DNA of 64,000 bases from Watersipora subatra (Eukaryota; Bryozoa; Gymnolaemata; Cheilostomatida; Watersiporidae): NCBI RefSeq assembly GCF_963576615.1, contig NC_088717.1, positions 14,990,108-15,054,107 of the forward strand, in the 5' to 3' direction. The notes under the pieces are model-generated. The model saw nothing but the letters and a program-made list of their open reading frames with translations. It searched no databases and was not told the origin of the DNA. How positions within the stretch are numbered: the first letter of the stretch is position 1; every line of letters begins with the position of its first letter. Below are positions 13,501-21,647 of the stretch, piece after piece. The position numbers and the translations under genes were made by a program.

Positions 13501-16440
13501 CATCATTTGTTGGATCTCTATGAGTGTACCAACTAATCATAAAATACTTTACTTTCTTGGTTATTCATGGTAGTTAGTCAAGGGTGTAGACTTCGCTGAT
13601 GGCTCTAATGTGTTCATATCTCATACCCTACAAACTGTAGGCAAAGAAACAAAACTATGCGTGGTTTCAAGTGACGGAGCCAGCAAATGTGGAATACTGT
13701 TCAGCGTATGGTCTATCTTCGACCAGATAGGATCATCAGGTATGCAGATTGCTAACTAACTAAGCCTTCTGATTGATTATTTGTTTACACCATTATTACC
13801 TCAGGTATGACCTTGGCAGCAATCTTTATAAAATCTGCATATGAAGTTAATTCATTCCGAAAATTGCTTCGTGTGTTAAAACCATCATATATTGGATCGA
13901 GTAGTCTTATAAGAATACACTGTAACTTGTAGTACCCAAACACTTATGAGGCCTTCTTTCTACATGTTTAAATAGTTACTTATAGAATTAACACAAATTT
14001 ATTATATAAAACTTTATAACAAACCAAAATAAATGTTAACATTTTTAAAGTAATTTTGCCTATAATAAAAACCGTGTCTGTTCGTATGTCCGTCCGTCTG
14101 TTTGTCTGTCAGAAGTCAGGATTGGAGATTCGAAAAAAAATTCCGTCGGATGAGGTTCAAACTCATAACTTTTTCACACAGTCTCTCAACACTCTAACAA
14201 CTGACCCAATCAACTACCCTCTCGATTTGCAGAATAATTGTACGTATAGTTATTACACCTGAGAATCTCTCACGGCACTTTAAACTGCAAGGATTACTAC
14301 TAGAAAACAATAGAAAGACTTGTTTTTTTACTTTCTCTTAAATGTGCGCAAATGGATGTGTAGACTCAGGGATGCCTAGGTTCAGAGGTCAAGGTGGTGA
14401 TAGAGACTCGCAGTGTAACTTACTCTGTAACTTACTCTAAATTAGACTAGATAAAGTTTAATCTAGCTTAGCTTATGTGCGTGTATTCTTTCTTTTTTTT
14501 AATTTTTTTTACATTTTGTTACAGCTAGTACACTTGCCAGTTTTGTGCACCATGAGAGATTGTCATGAGTAATCAGTATACCGTGAATTATCCTATGAGC
14601 TGCCTGGGTGGTGTTGTGGTAGAACGCTTGCTTTTGAATCTGATGCCCCAAGTTCGACTCCTGCGCGTCGCAATCCTTTTTGCCAATGCTCCTAGCGTGG
14701 CCACAGACAGTAAAGTTTTTATCCAGACATTTGCCTTTACTGATTAAATTGTAACGTTTAATGCAACTTCAAATGCCATATGTTGAAATTTACTTAAAGT
14801 TTGGTGGCAAATATTTACTGTTAATACTCTTTCTACTTTACATTGTATATTGGAAAATTTGTATGTTGGGGTATTCGTAAATAATAATTCAACTATATGG
14901 TAATATTTACTTTATTAATAGTTTTTTTTGCATTTCTATCTCATTGTCCTAATGGAGGCATATTTTTGGAAACTCTTTAATTATTTTTACTTCTTTCAAG
15001 TTCGTTCTAGGGAAAATTATATAAATATCTATAAATAGCTTATGATAATTTCATGCAATTCTATTACTCATGAGAAATATAAATAAATATTTATATTATT
15101 ATATTATATTTTTATATATATAGTATATATATGTTTATATTATATATTTTTTATATATTATACAAATATATATATAATGTACATATTATATATAATTGTA
15201 TATTATATAATATGTTATAATAATATATAATATTATACATACTATATTATATATAATATATATTATTATATTATATAAATATTTATAAATATAGAAATAT
15301 ATATAAATAGCTTATGATAATATACATATTATATATAATTACATATAATATATCATAATATATTATAATAATATATAAAATCATACATAATATATATTAT
15401 TATATTTTATGAATATTTATAAATATATAAATATCTTTAAATAGCTTATAATAATGTCATGCAATTATATTACTTATGAGAAACAGCCACATGTAGCCAC
15501 AAGTTTTAAAAAGACAAATAATGGTAAGATTTAATTTAAATGATTCTTAAGGTCTATTGAAAGAATCAAAGGATGTTTCATCAACTTATTTTTGCTTTTT
15601 GTATTGACACTTTTAGCTACCTTAGTCAAGCTTCTTTAGCGCGATGTTTCCATTTAGGAACTGTGAATTTACAATTGCGTGCATGTTGAGGACATTCGTA
15701 TGTTGCAGATTAATGCTAGCGCTTTGTTAAAAACGGTAAGAATTTCTACACCAGATGTCCTAGCTCCTGTCTCGCTTAGCGGCACGCTTTCTCGACACAG
15801 TGAACAGAGTTTGGGGTGTTATTTAACAGTATAAGTACTACTTTGAAGTTATCTGTTGAGTTGAACTAAGTGGAACTGCTCAAGCTGACAGAGGAACAAC
15901 TGAAACGTGGAAAATGTTTAAAATGGAATAGCTTCATTCATGAGCCCTGTTTGCATATTTCTCAAGCATGAAACATCCAGTAAAAATTAGCAAGTAACAA
16001 AACTTGGTTAACCTGTGGTATTTTGCCGTTTCCATCTTGCAAATGGCGCTAACTTGCGGGTTAAAAGCTCCATGGAAACATAGTGAAAGCCTGAGCTCCA
16101 AAGTTAGGGTCGATGTTATGGGTCGATGTTAAGGGTCGATGTTAAGTATGTGTTTCTGAGTCTCAGCACACTCGGAAGACTTGTTTAAGCTATTTTATTC
16201 AGATCAATTCATGTTTCAGAGTCTCGAGTGTTCGACTGCATGAACGCAATCAGGTTAACAAAGCTAAATCGGCCAAAGTTGGTTAACAACGTAGAGGAAG
16301 TAGAGATTATCTACAGAATTCTTCACCAGATTGCTGAAAAAAGAACTTCCATAAAGAACTTCTTCAACAAGCGTTTATTGACATCATCAGTCAGTTCTCT
16401 TAACTCCTATAAGTTGGCTCTGAGTGACGGAGTGAGCTAG
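1547..16440 (+). CDS. Receptor-type tyrosine phosphatase-like protein, cytoplasmic region, catalytically dead (5' end outside the window)
   Basis: I read twelve exons: 1547-2125, 3757-3836, 4642-4758, 5254-5417, 5856-5976, 7130-7364, 10984-11063, 12444-12575, 13126-13272, 13354-13492, 13578-13739 and 16220-16440. Every junction is GT-AG and every phase agrees, giving one frame of 724 codons to a TAG stop. The order is a hydrophilic juxtamembrane region, a short D1 phosphatase-like domain and a full D2 domain. This is the tandem layout of receptor PTPs, whose D1 normally dephosphorylates phosphotyrosine and whose D2 is often regulatory. Here neither domain keeps the Cys or Arg of the HCxxGxxR loop. 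Signal peptide, ectodomain and membrane segment are not in the window, so the receptor nature is inferred from family layout. A scaffold or substrate-trapping role is possible but not shown. The gene converges on the minus-strand lectin gene. Confidence 0.8.
1725..1872 (+). repeat. In-frame 24 bp coding repeat, about six copies
   Basis: Copies of a 24-base unit keep the reading frame and give the G-V-N-G-E-Q-K-I repeat of the juxtamembrane exon. Copies differ by one to four bases, several of them changing the residue (N/D, K/N, Q/P). Confidence 0.9.
2278..2545. repeat. Minisatellite, 28 bp unit
   Basis: About nine copies with the core AGCCAATAGGATGGCAGTA followed by TTCAGC/CTCAGC. It is intronic in the phosphatase gene. 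The following 160 bases (2545-2710) are rich in short GTACATGTG-like motifs and make a spurious hydrophobic open frame. Confidence 0.92.
3255..3630. repeat. Minisatellite, 22 bp unit
   Basis: About 17 copies with the core GGTGGGTATATACAGTAGTG and A/G variation in GACGG versus GATGG. The Tyr/Thr/His-rich minus-strand open frames here are simply translated repeat. Intronic. Confidence 0.95.
3757..5976 (+). CDS. RPTP-like gene: truncated, inactive D1 domain (four exons)
   Basis: Exons 3757-3836, 4642-4758, 5254-5417 and 5856-5976 encode only the C-terminal half of a PTP domain. The part normally holding the substrate-recognition motif (NxxKNRY) and the DYINASFI motif is absent. A segment reading [15 protein letters not shown] matches the WPDhGxP loop region, with the Asp not kept in place. 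The strand before the signature loop is KLKIIIH. The loop itself, split across the 5417/5856 junction, reads [10 protein letters not shown] where active PTPs have HCSAGxGRTG, so Cys is Ser and Arg is Val. The next helix, IIMLECLES, also matches the family. Phases 0, 0, 2 and 0 agree. Confidence 0.72.
3838..4230. repeat. Minisatellite, about 13 bp unit
   Basis: About 28 copies of TATAGAGTTATTA with TATTCTATAGAG variants. The array starts directly after the donor of the exon ending at 3836. The following stretch to 4640 is unremarkable intron. Confidence 0.93.
5411..5820 (+). repeat. 34 bp tandem array that replicates a splice donor
   Basis: Twelve or so copies of a unit containing TCTAGGTCAGTATTAA. 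The first copy spans the exon end at 5417, where TCTAG is exon and GTCAGT is the donor, so each later copy carries a near-perfect duplicate donor. Copies begin near 5411, 5448, 5482, 5516, 5550, 5583 and onward, and decay towards 5790. Confidence 0.88.
6733..6905 (+). mobile_element. SINE-like element with tRNA-like head
   Basis: GCGTAGCTCAGTGGTAAAG matches a polymerase III A box and GTGAGTTCAAATCC a B box, about 50 bases apart, as in a tRNA-derived SINE. The tail (ACTGGACAGATGAATGACAG, then GAGATTTATATATA) is shared with the longer dispersed repeat at 10576-10972. The region does not fold as an intact tRNA by eye. Confidence 0.55.
7130..16440 (+). CDS. RPTP-like gene: complete but inactive D2 domain (seven exons)
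   Basis: Exons 7130-7364, 10984-11063, 12444-12575, 13126-13272, 13354-13492, 13578-13739 and 16220-16440 give a full-length PTP fold in order. An Asn-Arg motif with ILP ([12 protein letters not shown]) is followed by DYLNASFIK, then [16 protein letters not shown] in place of the usual DFWRMVW, then PVFWPQRG, then a WP loop, IHYIPKWP. The signature loop reads [11 protein letters not shown], resembling the D2 form VHCLNGASRSG but with Cys to Ser and Arg to Lys. The last exon encodes the C-terminal helices ([18 protein letters not shown]) and stops at 16438-16440. All phases agree. The Cys and Arg losses predict no catalysis. Confidence 0.8.
7605..7985 (-). mobile_element. Dispersed ~390 bp SINE-like repeat, minus-strand copy
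   Basis: This is the reverse complement of the family also seen at 10576-10972, 17850-18245 and 43262-43655. Shared landmarks are a 5' end like CTAGCCGAATGCCCAGC, an internal TTACTAATAAGAGCCGTGAG block, a tRNA-like block (GTAGCTTAATGGTT followed by GATCAAAT) and a tail ending in TTTGAGATTTATATATA. Confidence 0.65.
8170..10432 (-). mobile_element. Non-LTR retrotransposon with restriction-like endonuclease (R2/R4/Dong-like group), 5'-truncated and broken
   Basis: The minus strand encodes a reverse transcriptase followed by a zinc knuckle and an endonuclease. Landmarks in order are [24 protein letters not shown] with [40 protein letters not shown] (the F/YxDD active site), YKYLGI, and [15 protein letters not shown]. 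Then comes a CxxC-H-C knuckle ([18 protein letters not shown]) and [21 protein letters not shown], which fits the PD-D/ExK core of restriction-like endonucleases. Breaks are a frameshift near 10.02-10.04 kb, an in-frame TAG at 8866-8868 and a frameshift near 8.31 kb, after which the terminal motif [17 protein letters not shown] follows in another frame. The 5' part is missing and abuts a TA repeat. Such elements prime reverse transcription at nicked target DNA. It lies in the intron between the exons at 7364 and 10984. Confidence 0.88.
10434..10568. repeat. TA-rich simple repeat
   Basis: TATA/TACATA dinucleotide tract directly abutting the 5' end of the LINE, followed directly by a SINE-like copy. 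Open frames of Tyr/Ile/Cys here are artefacts. Confidence 0.95.
10576..10972 (+). mobile_element. Dispersed ~390 bp SINE-like repeat, full-length plus copy with internal tRNA-like block
   Basis: It begins ACTAGTCGAATGCCCAGC, continues through CTTGCCATTAGCCTGGCA and TTACTAATGAGAGCCGTGAG, then has a tRNA-like block at about 10829-10895 (GGTGTAGCTTAATTGGTTA, then GGGATCAAATCCC). It ends with ATAGCTATAGCTG and a GACTTTGAGATATGCATATA tail. The tRNA-like promoter sits some 250 bases into the element rather than at its 5' end. It ends just before the exon at 10984. Confidence 0.7.
11540..12260. other. Very AT-rich intron tract, no gene seen
   Basis: TAATATAATG- and TTTATACATTTATAA-like motifs recur at irregular spacing, with two related blocks near 11870-11980 and 12060-12190 that look like an old duplication. 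No coding frame or RNA gene was seen. Confidence 0.7.
14050..14290 (-). mobile_element. SINE-like repeat, second family, copy 1
   Basis: It shares with 57612-57830 an outer block (TATAATAAAAACCGTGT, then CCGTATGTCC-like pyrimidine repeats), an inner GAGRTTYRAACTC motif that is a B box on the minus strand, and a distal block with ATTACACCTGAGAATCTCTC. The tRNA-like orientation suggests minus-strand transcription. Confidence 0.5.
14597..14680 (+). mobile_element. tRNA-like sequence (SINE head or tRNA pseudogene)
   Basis: GGTGTTGTGGTAGAACGC matches an A box and AAGTTCGACTCC a B box, with tRNA-like spacing. I could not pair a full acceptor stem, so I do not call a working tRNA gene. Confidence 0.4.
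14850..15470. other. AT-rich satellite-like tract with an internal duplication
   Basis: Dense ATATTATA motifs. Two blocks share AAATAGCTTATGATAAT, near 15030 and 15305, with a third near 15430. This suggests a tandem duplication of some 130 to 270 bases. No gene seen. Confidence 0.7.
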
Positions 16441-17283
16441 TAGCTACTAGTAACTAAAACTGGTGCTCAGTGAGACAATATAGTGGGAGATATATAAATA
16501 CAGTCAAGTACAGAAGGTAACCCTGACTATCACTAAGTCTCTATATAGCCCGTAGTGTAGCGACACCTGAGTGTACCAGTGCTTCTACGCTGGGCAGACA
16601 AACAGATCACGCTTCCATTGGGTTCTATAGTAGAGCGTTGCGCAACAGGAAAGCAAGACCTATCCGAGCGTACAAATGCGACGCCGTTTCCATGGTTCAA
16701 AGATATCACAAAGATGGCGAATCGCACGAGTGTATTGCTTCCAATCAGCGACACTGAATCACGACAGAATCTGAGCGATACGGCTGTTTCCATGACCACA
16801 TTGCAGCGCCATATGAGGATGTGTCACTATCCTATCACTGTAAATACTGTTGCTAGTTGCTCCTATTGGCTCACAGGTTTTCAATTGTTAAGTACATTTC
16901 CGTATTTATTGAGGTATCACAAACATGCATAGTATATTAATGCATGTTATCTTACAGATTTATTTTGGTTTTGTTTATGGTTTAGCACAAGTTATTTTTA
17001 AAGAAAACGATATCCCATGTATAATTATAGTTTGACCCATGATAGGTTTAGCAAAGCCACTTCAACATCACAGCCTGAACTAAGCAAGTTATTTGTCACC
17101 TTTGATTTCTAAAATACTGATACTTTATTGAAGGTTGAAAACTATAAAAATTGAAGAAATATTTTGATAAACATTTTTAAACTGCATTCACTTAGGTATG
17201 AATTCAAGCTAGATTTCCATGTAGCTTTTTCCTTGCCTCATCATTACTGTTAAAATATCCTTAAAGGCGAACAAATTATAATA
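16441..17283. other. Intergenic region between two convergent genes, nothing recognised
   Basis: A somewhat GC-richer block at about 16540-16810 yields overlapping open frames on both strands without family resemblance; it may be an unrecognised repeat. I saw no AATAAA signal close to the phosphatase stop. Confidence 0.4.
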
Positions 17284-17690
17284 GGTTTTATCAGAAAGTG
17301 ACGGTATATTTTCTATCATTTGCGATTGTTTTGATGTTTGAGCTGATCTGACTGCGAGCATGTTTTAAGATTAAAGTCAACAAAACTTTATAGCAATTGA
17401 AATGCTCAAAATTAATATCTGCCGAAATGATGTCACTAGTTGTGTGGTTGCCTGTCTCTTTTATTATTGATATCAGCTTTTTGTTCAAGTTGCAGCTTTA
17501 CGCATCTCTATTCTGTCAGCCCACGAAGCGCAACGATAAATGACATGACATAATCGCACTCATTTGAATCTGTGCATCTTAACCATGAGCGGAGTTGTAT
17601 TGATTTTAATCTTGAAACATTCTAGCAGTCAGGTAATCTCAAACATCAAAAACAATCACAAAAGATAGAAAAATATCGATACAGTGCTGC
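17284..17690. mobile_element. MITE with ~100 bp terminal inverted repeats, copy 1
   Basis: The left arm starts GGTTTTATCAGAAAGT and continues with ATTGTTTTGATGTTTGAG and ATCTGACTGC. The right arm carries the reverse complement (AGCAGTCAGGTAATCTCAAA, then AAAAACAATC). Related copies are at 26661-27076 and 63100-63393. No coding capacity. Confidence 0.75.
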
Positions 17691-17849
17691 TGTGCCTGGT
17701 AGAATTGAGTTAACATAAAATATGATCTTGCATTTGATATGATTGATGCAGCTACCCACAAATTCTTGCTTTTCTACCTTCCTTTCTCCAAGAGTTTTGA
17801 GAATGCTTTTACTGAATAGTTTGATTTGTAAGAGTGTAATTGTGTAGAA

Positions 17850-18245
17850 TCTATATATAAATCTCTGTCGTCCGGCCTGTCTAGCTATAGCTATTGAAAT
17901 CTAGGAATGAAAGATTCGCTTCGTACTGGGTTTGATCTCAGAAACTCCCATTCACCAGGCGATAACCTAACCTGTTAAGCTCCATGAGATGCGATGGAAT
18001 CATTAGGCGATATAAGTCGTTATCTTGGTTAAAATACGCATAGTACTTTGCATTACGCAACGTCACTTGTGCTTGCTCTCACGACTCTTATTAGTAAGTT
18101 TAGCAATACGGTTAGTAGCTTACTCAAATTGGGCATTGGCAATATGCCATGCTAATGGCAAGTGGCAGGCAACTACATTCCTTACCTCTGTCTACAAGCT
18201 GTTTTTTAATACTCGTGCAATGCCAAGCATTTGGCTAGTATACTA
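17850..18245 (-). mobile_element. Dispersed ~390 bp SINE-like repeat, minus-strand copy
   Basis: Landmarks on the plus strand are AAATCTCTGTCGTCCGGCCT, TAGCTATAGCTATTGAAATC, a tRNA-like block on the minus strand (AACCTGTTAAGCTCCATGAG on the plus strand), TCTTATTAGTAAGTTTAGCA and GCATTTGGCTAGTATA. Very similar to 43262-43655. Confidence 0.7.
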
Positions 18246-18446
18246 TATAATAGCTGTTGTGTGGAATTCGCAGCTCACAGCCGATGACAGGGTTTCACAT
18301 TTGCAACTAGGTTTAACAAAAGCTAATGCATAAGAGATATGACGATAGTCAGATAATAATTGGGCTGTGTGAAACTGATCAAAAGACGCTGATACTTTCA
18401 GGACTTCATGTGAACGAGAGCTGATCTTGGCAACAAATACAATGAG

Positions 18447-18452
18447 TTTATT
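18447..18452 (-). terminator. Polyadenylation signal AATAAA of the lectin-domain gene
   Basis: AATAAA on the minus strand lies 108 bases downstream of the stop codon at 18560-18562, a normal spacing for a 3' untranslated region. Confidence 0.5.
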
Positions 18453-18559
18453 AAACTTGATATTAAACCATAACATAACTTGATCACCTTTGACCTATTT
18501 TCGACTCACTATGTTTACATACAGATAAGAAAACACCTATATATGTTATAATTATAAAG

Positions 18560-21500
18560 TCAAATGTTATCAGTTTGGGCTTGTTGAATGTAAGGAAGCT
18601 TGAAATGCTCCTTAGGCATAGTTTGATCAACTAAATATGGTGAAACACCCGTCCACATCCCAACACCCCATTGCAACCTTCTGAGGTTCAGCAATCTCCT
18701 TTTTTCTTGCAAGATCTGTTCGGCTGACAATTCACTTTTCACTCGAGTTAGCGGTGGTAGAGACAATTGCAGGGTGCGCTGGGTATTGTTGCTAGCCTTT
18801 GCCCAATTTCGGTCGACTCGGCGTAAATGTGTGCCATCTGCTGACAATGCAGACAGTCTTCCTGGAGCACTTGAGGGCAAGACCCCGGAGCTATCAAGTC
18901 TGCTTCCTGTTACAACCGAAGAACCTCTTTTCACTGCCCAAGCTCTCTTCACTAGCATGCTGTCATCATCATTCAAGGAGAAGCCAACCTTATTTTCATG
19001 GCAATCGAAGTCTTCACCATTCTTGCCTTTGCGAGTCGTTCCATTTTCGCCATCGTAATTGCTCTGACCTTGCTTAATGTCCTGGAGTAAATCTTTAAAA
19101 CGGTTCTCACGTTTGCTAACACTCATCTTGTTAGATTGAGAACTTGTAGCTGTATTAGCTTTCAGTTTGTGTCGTCGGAAAGACTTCTTTCGTCGTTTTG
19201 ATTCGCTATTCCTTTTCGAACTTTCATTTGCATGTCTTGGTTTTTCATTTGCGTTTGAGTTTGTTGCAGACACACCTGATACATATTTTTTCATGTCATC
19301 CATTTCTGCAGTGTTGCTGGACTCTGTGTTTTTGCGCGCACTGGCTCCCTGCTCGCAAACTTTTTTGCTTTCGACATAAAATTGTATTTCATTGGCTAGT
19401 CCAGAAATAGGAGTGTATCCATTTTGATGGGTTGATGCATCCGTGGTTTGTGATGTTTTGATCAACTCATCAACTTTAGTTGGGCTGCCAGAATCTGCTG
19501 CCGCTTGCAAGACTGGATTAGAGCCATTTGGTTGTCTGTCGTTGATGTGGAAACCTTCTGCCTGGTGTTCAGCATCGGTGTTTGTTCCAATGTCTCTCAC
19601 ATTTTGCTTTTTAGACCTTTTCACCATGCACCATACCACTATTATCAATGTCGTACCAGCCGCGAAGCATGCTACAAAGCATACAAAACAATTTTGTGAA
19701 TTGCAGAACATTTTAGAGTATATACAAAAACTAGAAAAAAATATATGAGAACAGTTGGTACGATTGATACAGCTACCCACAAATTCTTAATTTTTCAACC
19801 TCCCTTTTCTAATAGTTATAAAAAATTTGTTACAAATCAGTTCAGTTTGTGACAGTGTAGTTGTGTAGAGGACATTGTATAACTGTGATGTGGGTAATTG
19901 TGGGATTAACAGCTCAAAGTCAATAACTGGTTTTCCTATCTGCAACTAAATATTTGAAAGACATTTATAAACGGAACGATTTTTGTCTGATCCGTATTAA
20001 AATATATAGATACTATGGTACTTTTGATACTATAATAGATGGTTGGCAGAAGTTCATGTACACTGAAAGTGTAAAAACTATTACGCGAATGTTAATAAAT
20101 TATACCCCAATAAAATATTCTTGTAACACACCTAGCGGCGCACCTCCATGGAAATATCTTTACACAATGAGAATGTCAGATGTTTGGGGTTAGATATATA
20201 CCAACTTTATTATCAGTTTGTAGCTATTATAAATTATTAGTTTGTTATCAGTTTATTATTTTTATTAAATTATTATTTTATTATCAGTTTATTATTATTA
20301 GTCAATGCCTTTCAACGCAGATTAGACTGTGAGACACAAAAAGTTAAATAAATTAAAACACAGTAAAGCAAAATTATGAGTATTTGAAGAAAAAGCTCCT
20401 TTTGCAAGGTTGGCAGTGCTAGTGTCTGGTACAAGGTGTAGCGGTCTTTTGGGCAAGTAGGAATGTAATCGATGGTCAGGTAGATTGAAGATGTGATCTG
20501 AGTAGTTTTTATCTAAATATCTAATAAGCCATTTAGCTCATCAACATTAAGGGTGTTTAGACGCTGTTCGTCCCTGTCCATATCAGGGTAGCATAACTCT
20601 AAAAAGGTAGTCTTTAAAAGCGCTCTAATCTTTCTTTATCAGTCTTCGATAGAAAGGGTTACCAGCTTTCGGCAGCATATGACAGAATAAACAATTTAAG
20701 GTTTCTGTAAAAGAGCTTAAATATTTTAGGTTTGCATAAACTAACATGATAGTAAACCACAATTGATAGGAAATATAATATAAAGAATCAGTGGTAAGAT
20801 AAATCCAAGATGCATCTAAGGACGCTATCTTATGTCTAGAAAACATTAACATCACTCTACAAATTTGTAATTTTTTGAATGCCATTCGAGAAAATTACTA
20901 CATTTATAAAATTGCATGCTACTCTTTGTGATGTAAGCCTTCAATGAAACGCTAAAATTGGGTTGATAATCACCCCAGAAAATGAGTGAGATGAAAATTG
21001 ACAAAATTGAGATGACTGTCTCTAAAAGAGCTGGGACGAAAACAAGGCTTCCTGTTTGAGTGCTCGCACTCTTAAAGGATGTAAGCAGTTGCTCGCAAAG
21101 GAGCAAAAATCAATCGTGATGATGAAAAATGTGTATTTGTCATTGCAACGAATTGCATATGTGAATCCAAATTTTCATCTCTTTAATATATCAAAAATAA
21201 ATATTGTAACGTCATCAATCCTGAAAATGATCTGCAAATTTCACTCACCTACAAGTAAACATGTTTCAATTAGATACTAGCAGAAAAGAGACAGAAAAAT
21301 ATCTAAATATCATAAAGTTAGTTGTTATTTGTATATGTTGCTGCTGTGTGAAAGTGTTAGACTTTTATTAAAATGACCTTTCAATAACATGTTTTCATAT
21401 ATTCTGAGTATGTCCGTTTCTCATTATGTTCTGAGCTTTTTTGCTTTTTTCAAAACAAGAGGGTGTGAGGCCCTCATCAGCCATAAGGAACTCAGGGATA

Positions 21501-21647
21501 AAAATGGAAAGGAAAGTGCTGGACTAGAAGAGTCATGAGTTACACACTATCTAGTGCATAGAACATTAAATATATAAGAGTATACACTTACCCAAAGCAA
21601 TAGCGATGTAGATGGCAAGTTGATTTGTTTGCTTTTCATTCACAAGT
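18560..21647 (-). CDS. Lectin gene or separate gene: transmembrane module B and long basic tail (two exons)
   Basis: Exon 21592-21647 encodes LVNEKQTNQLAIYIAIALG (last residue split) and exon 18560-19671 continues CFAAGTTLIIVVWCMVKRSK. After the helix comes a hydrophilic tail of about 350 residues. It is Asn/Ser/Lys-rich, with clusters such as SKRRKKSFRRHK and a C-terminal part reading RRLLNLRRLQWGVGMWTGV. No domain is recognised in the tail. The exon phase (2) fits exon 21592-21647, which in turn needs a phase-2 predecessor such as 23337-23457. Confidence 0.62.

Noticed and set aside
15709-15735. Possible exon between the last two D2 exons
   Set aside because: Inclusion would bring TAA into frame, and the exons 13739 and 16220 already join in phase with continuous PTP homology.
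18774-19748. Plus-strand open frames over the lectin-gene tail
   Set aside because: They are antisense shadows of the long minus-strand terminal exon, which has the membrane helix, phase-consistent acceptor and downstream AATAAA.
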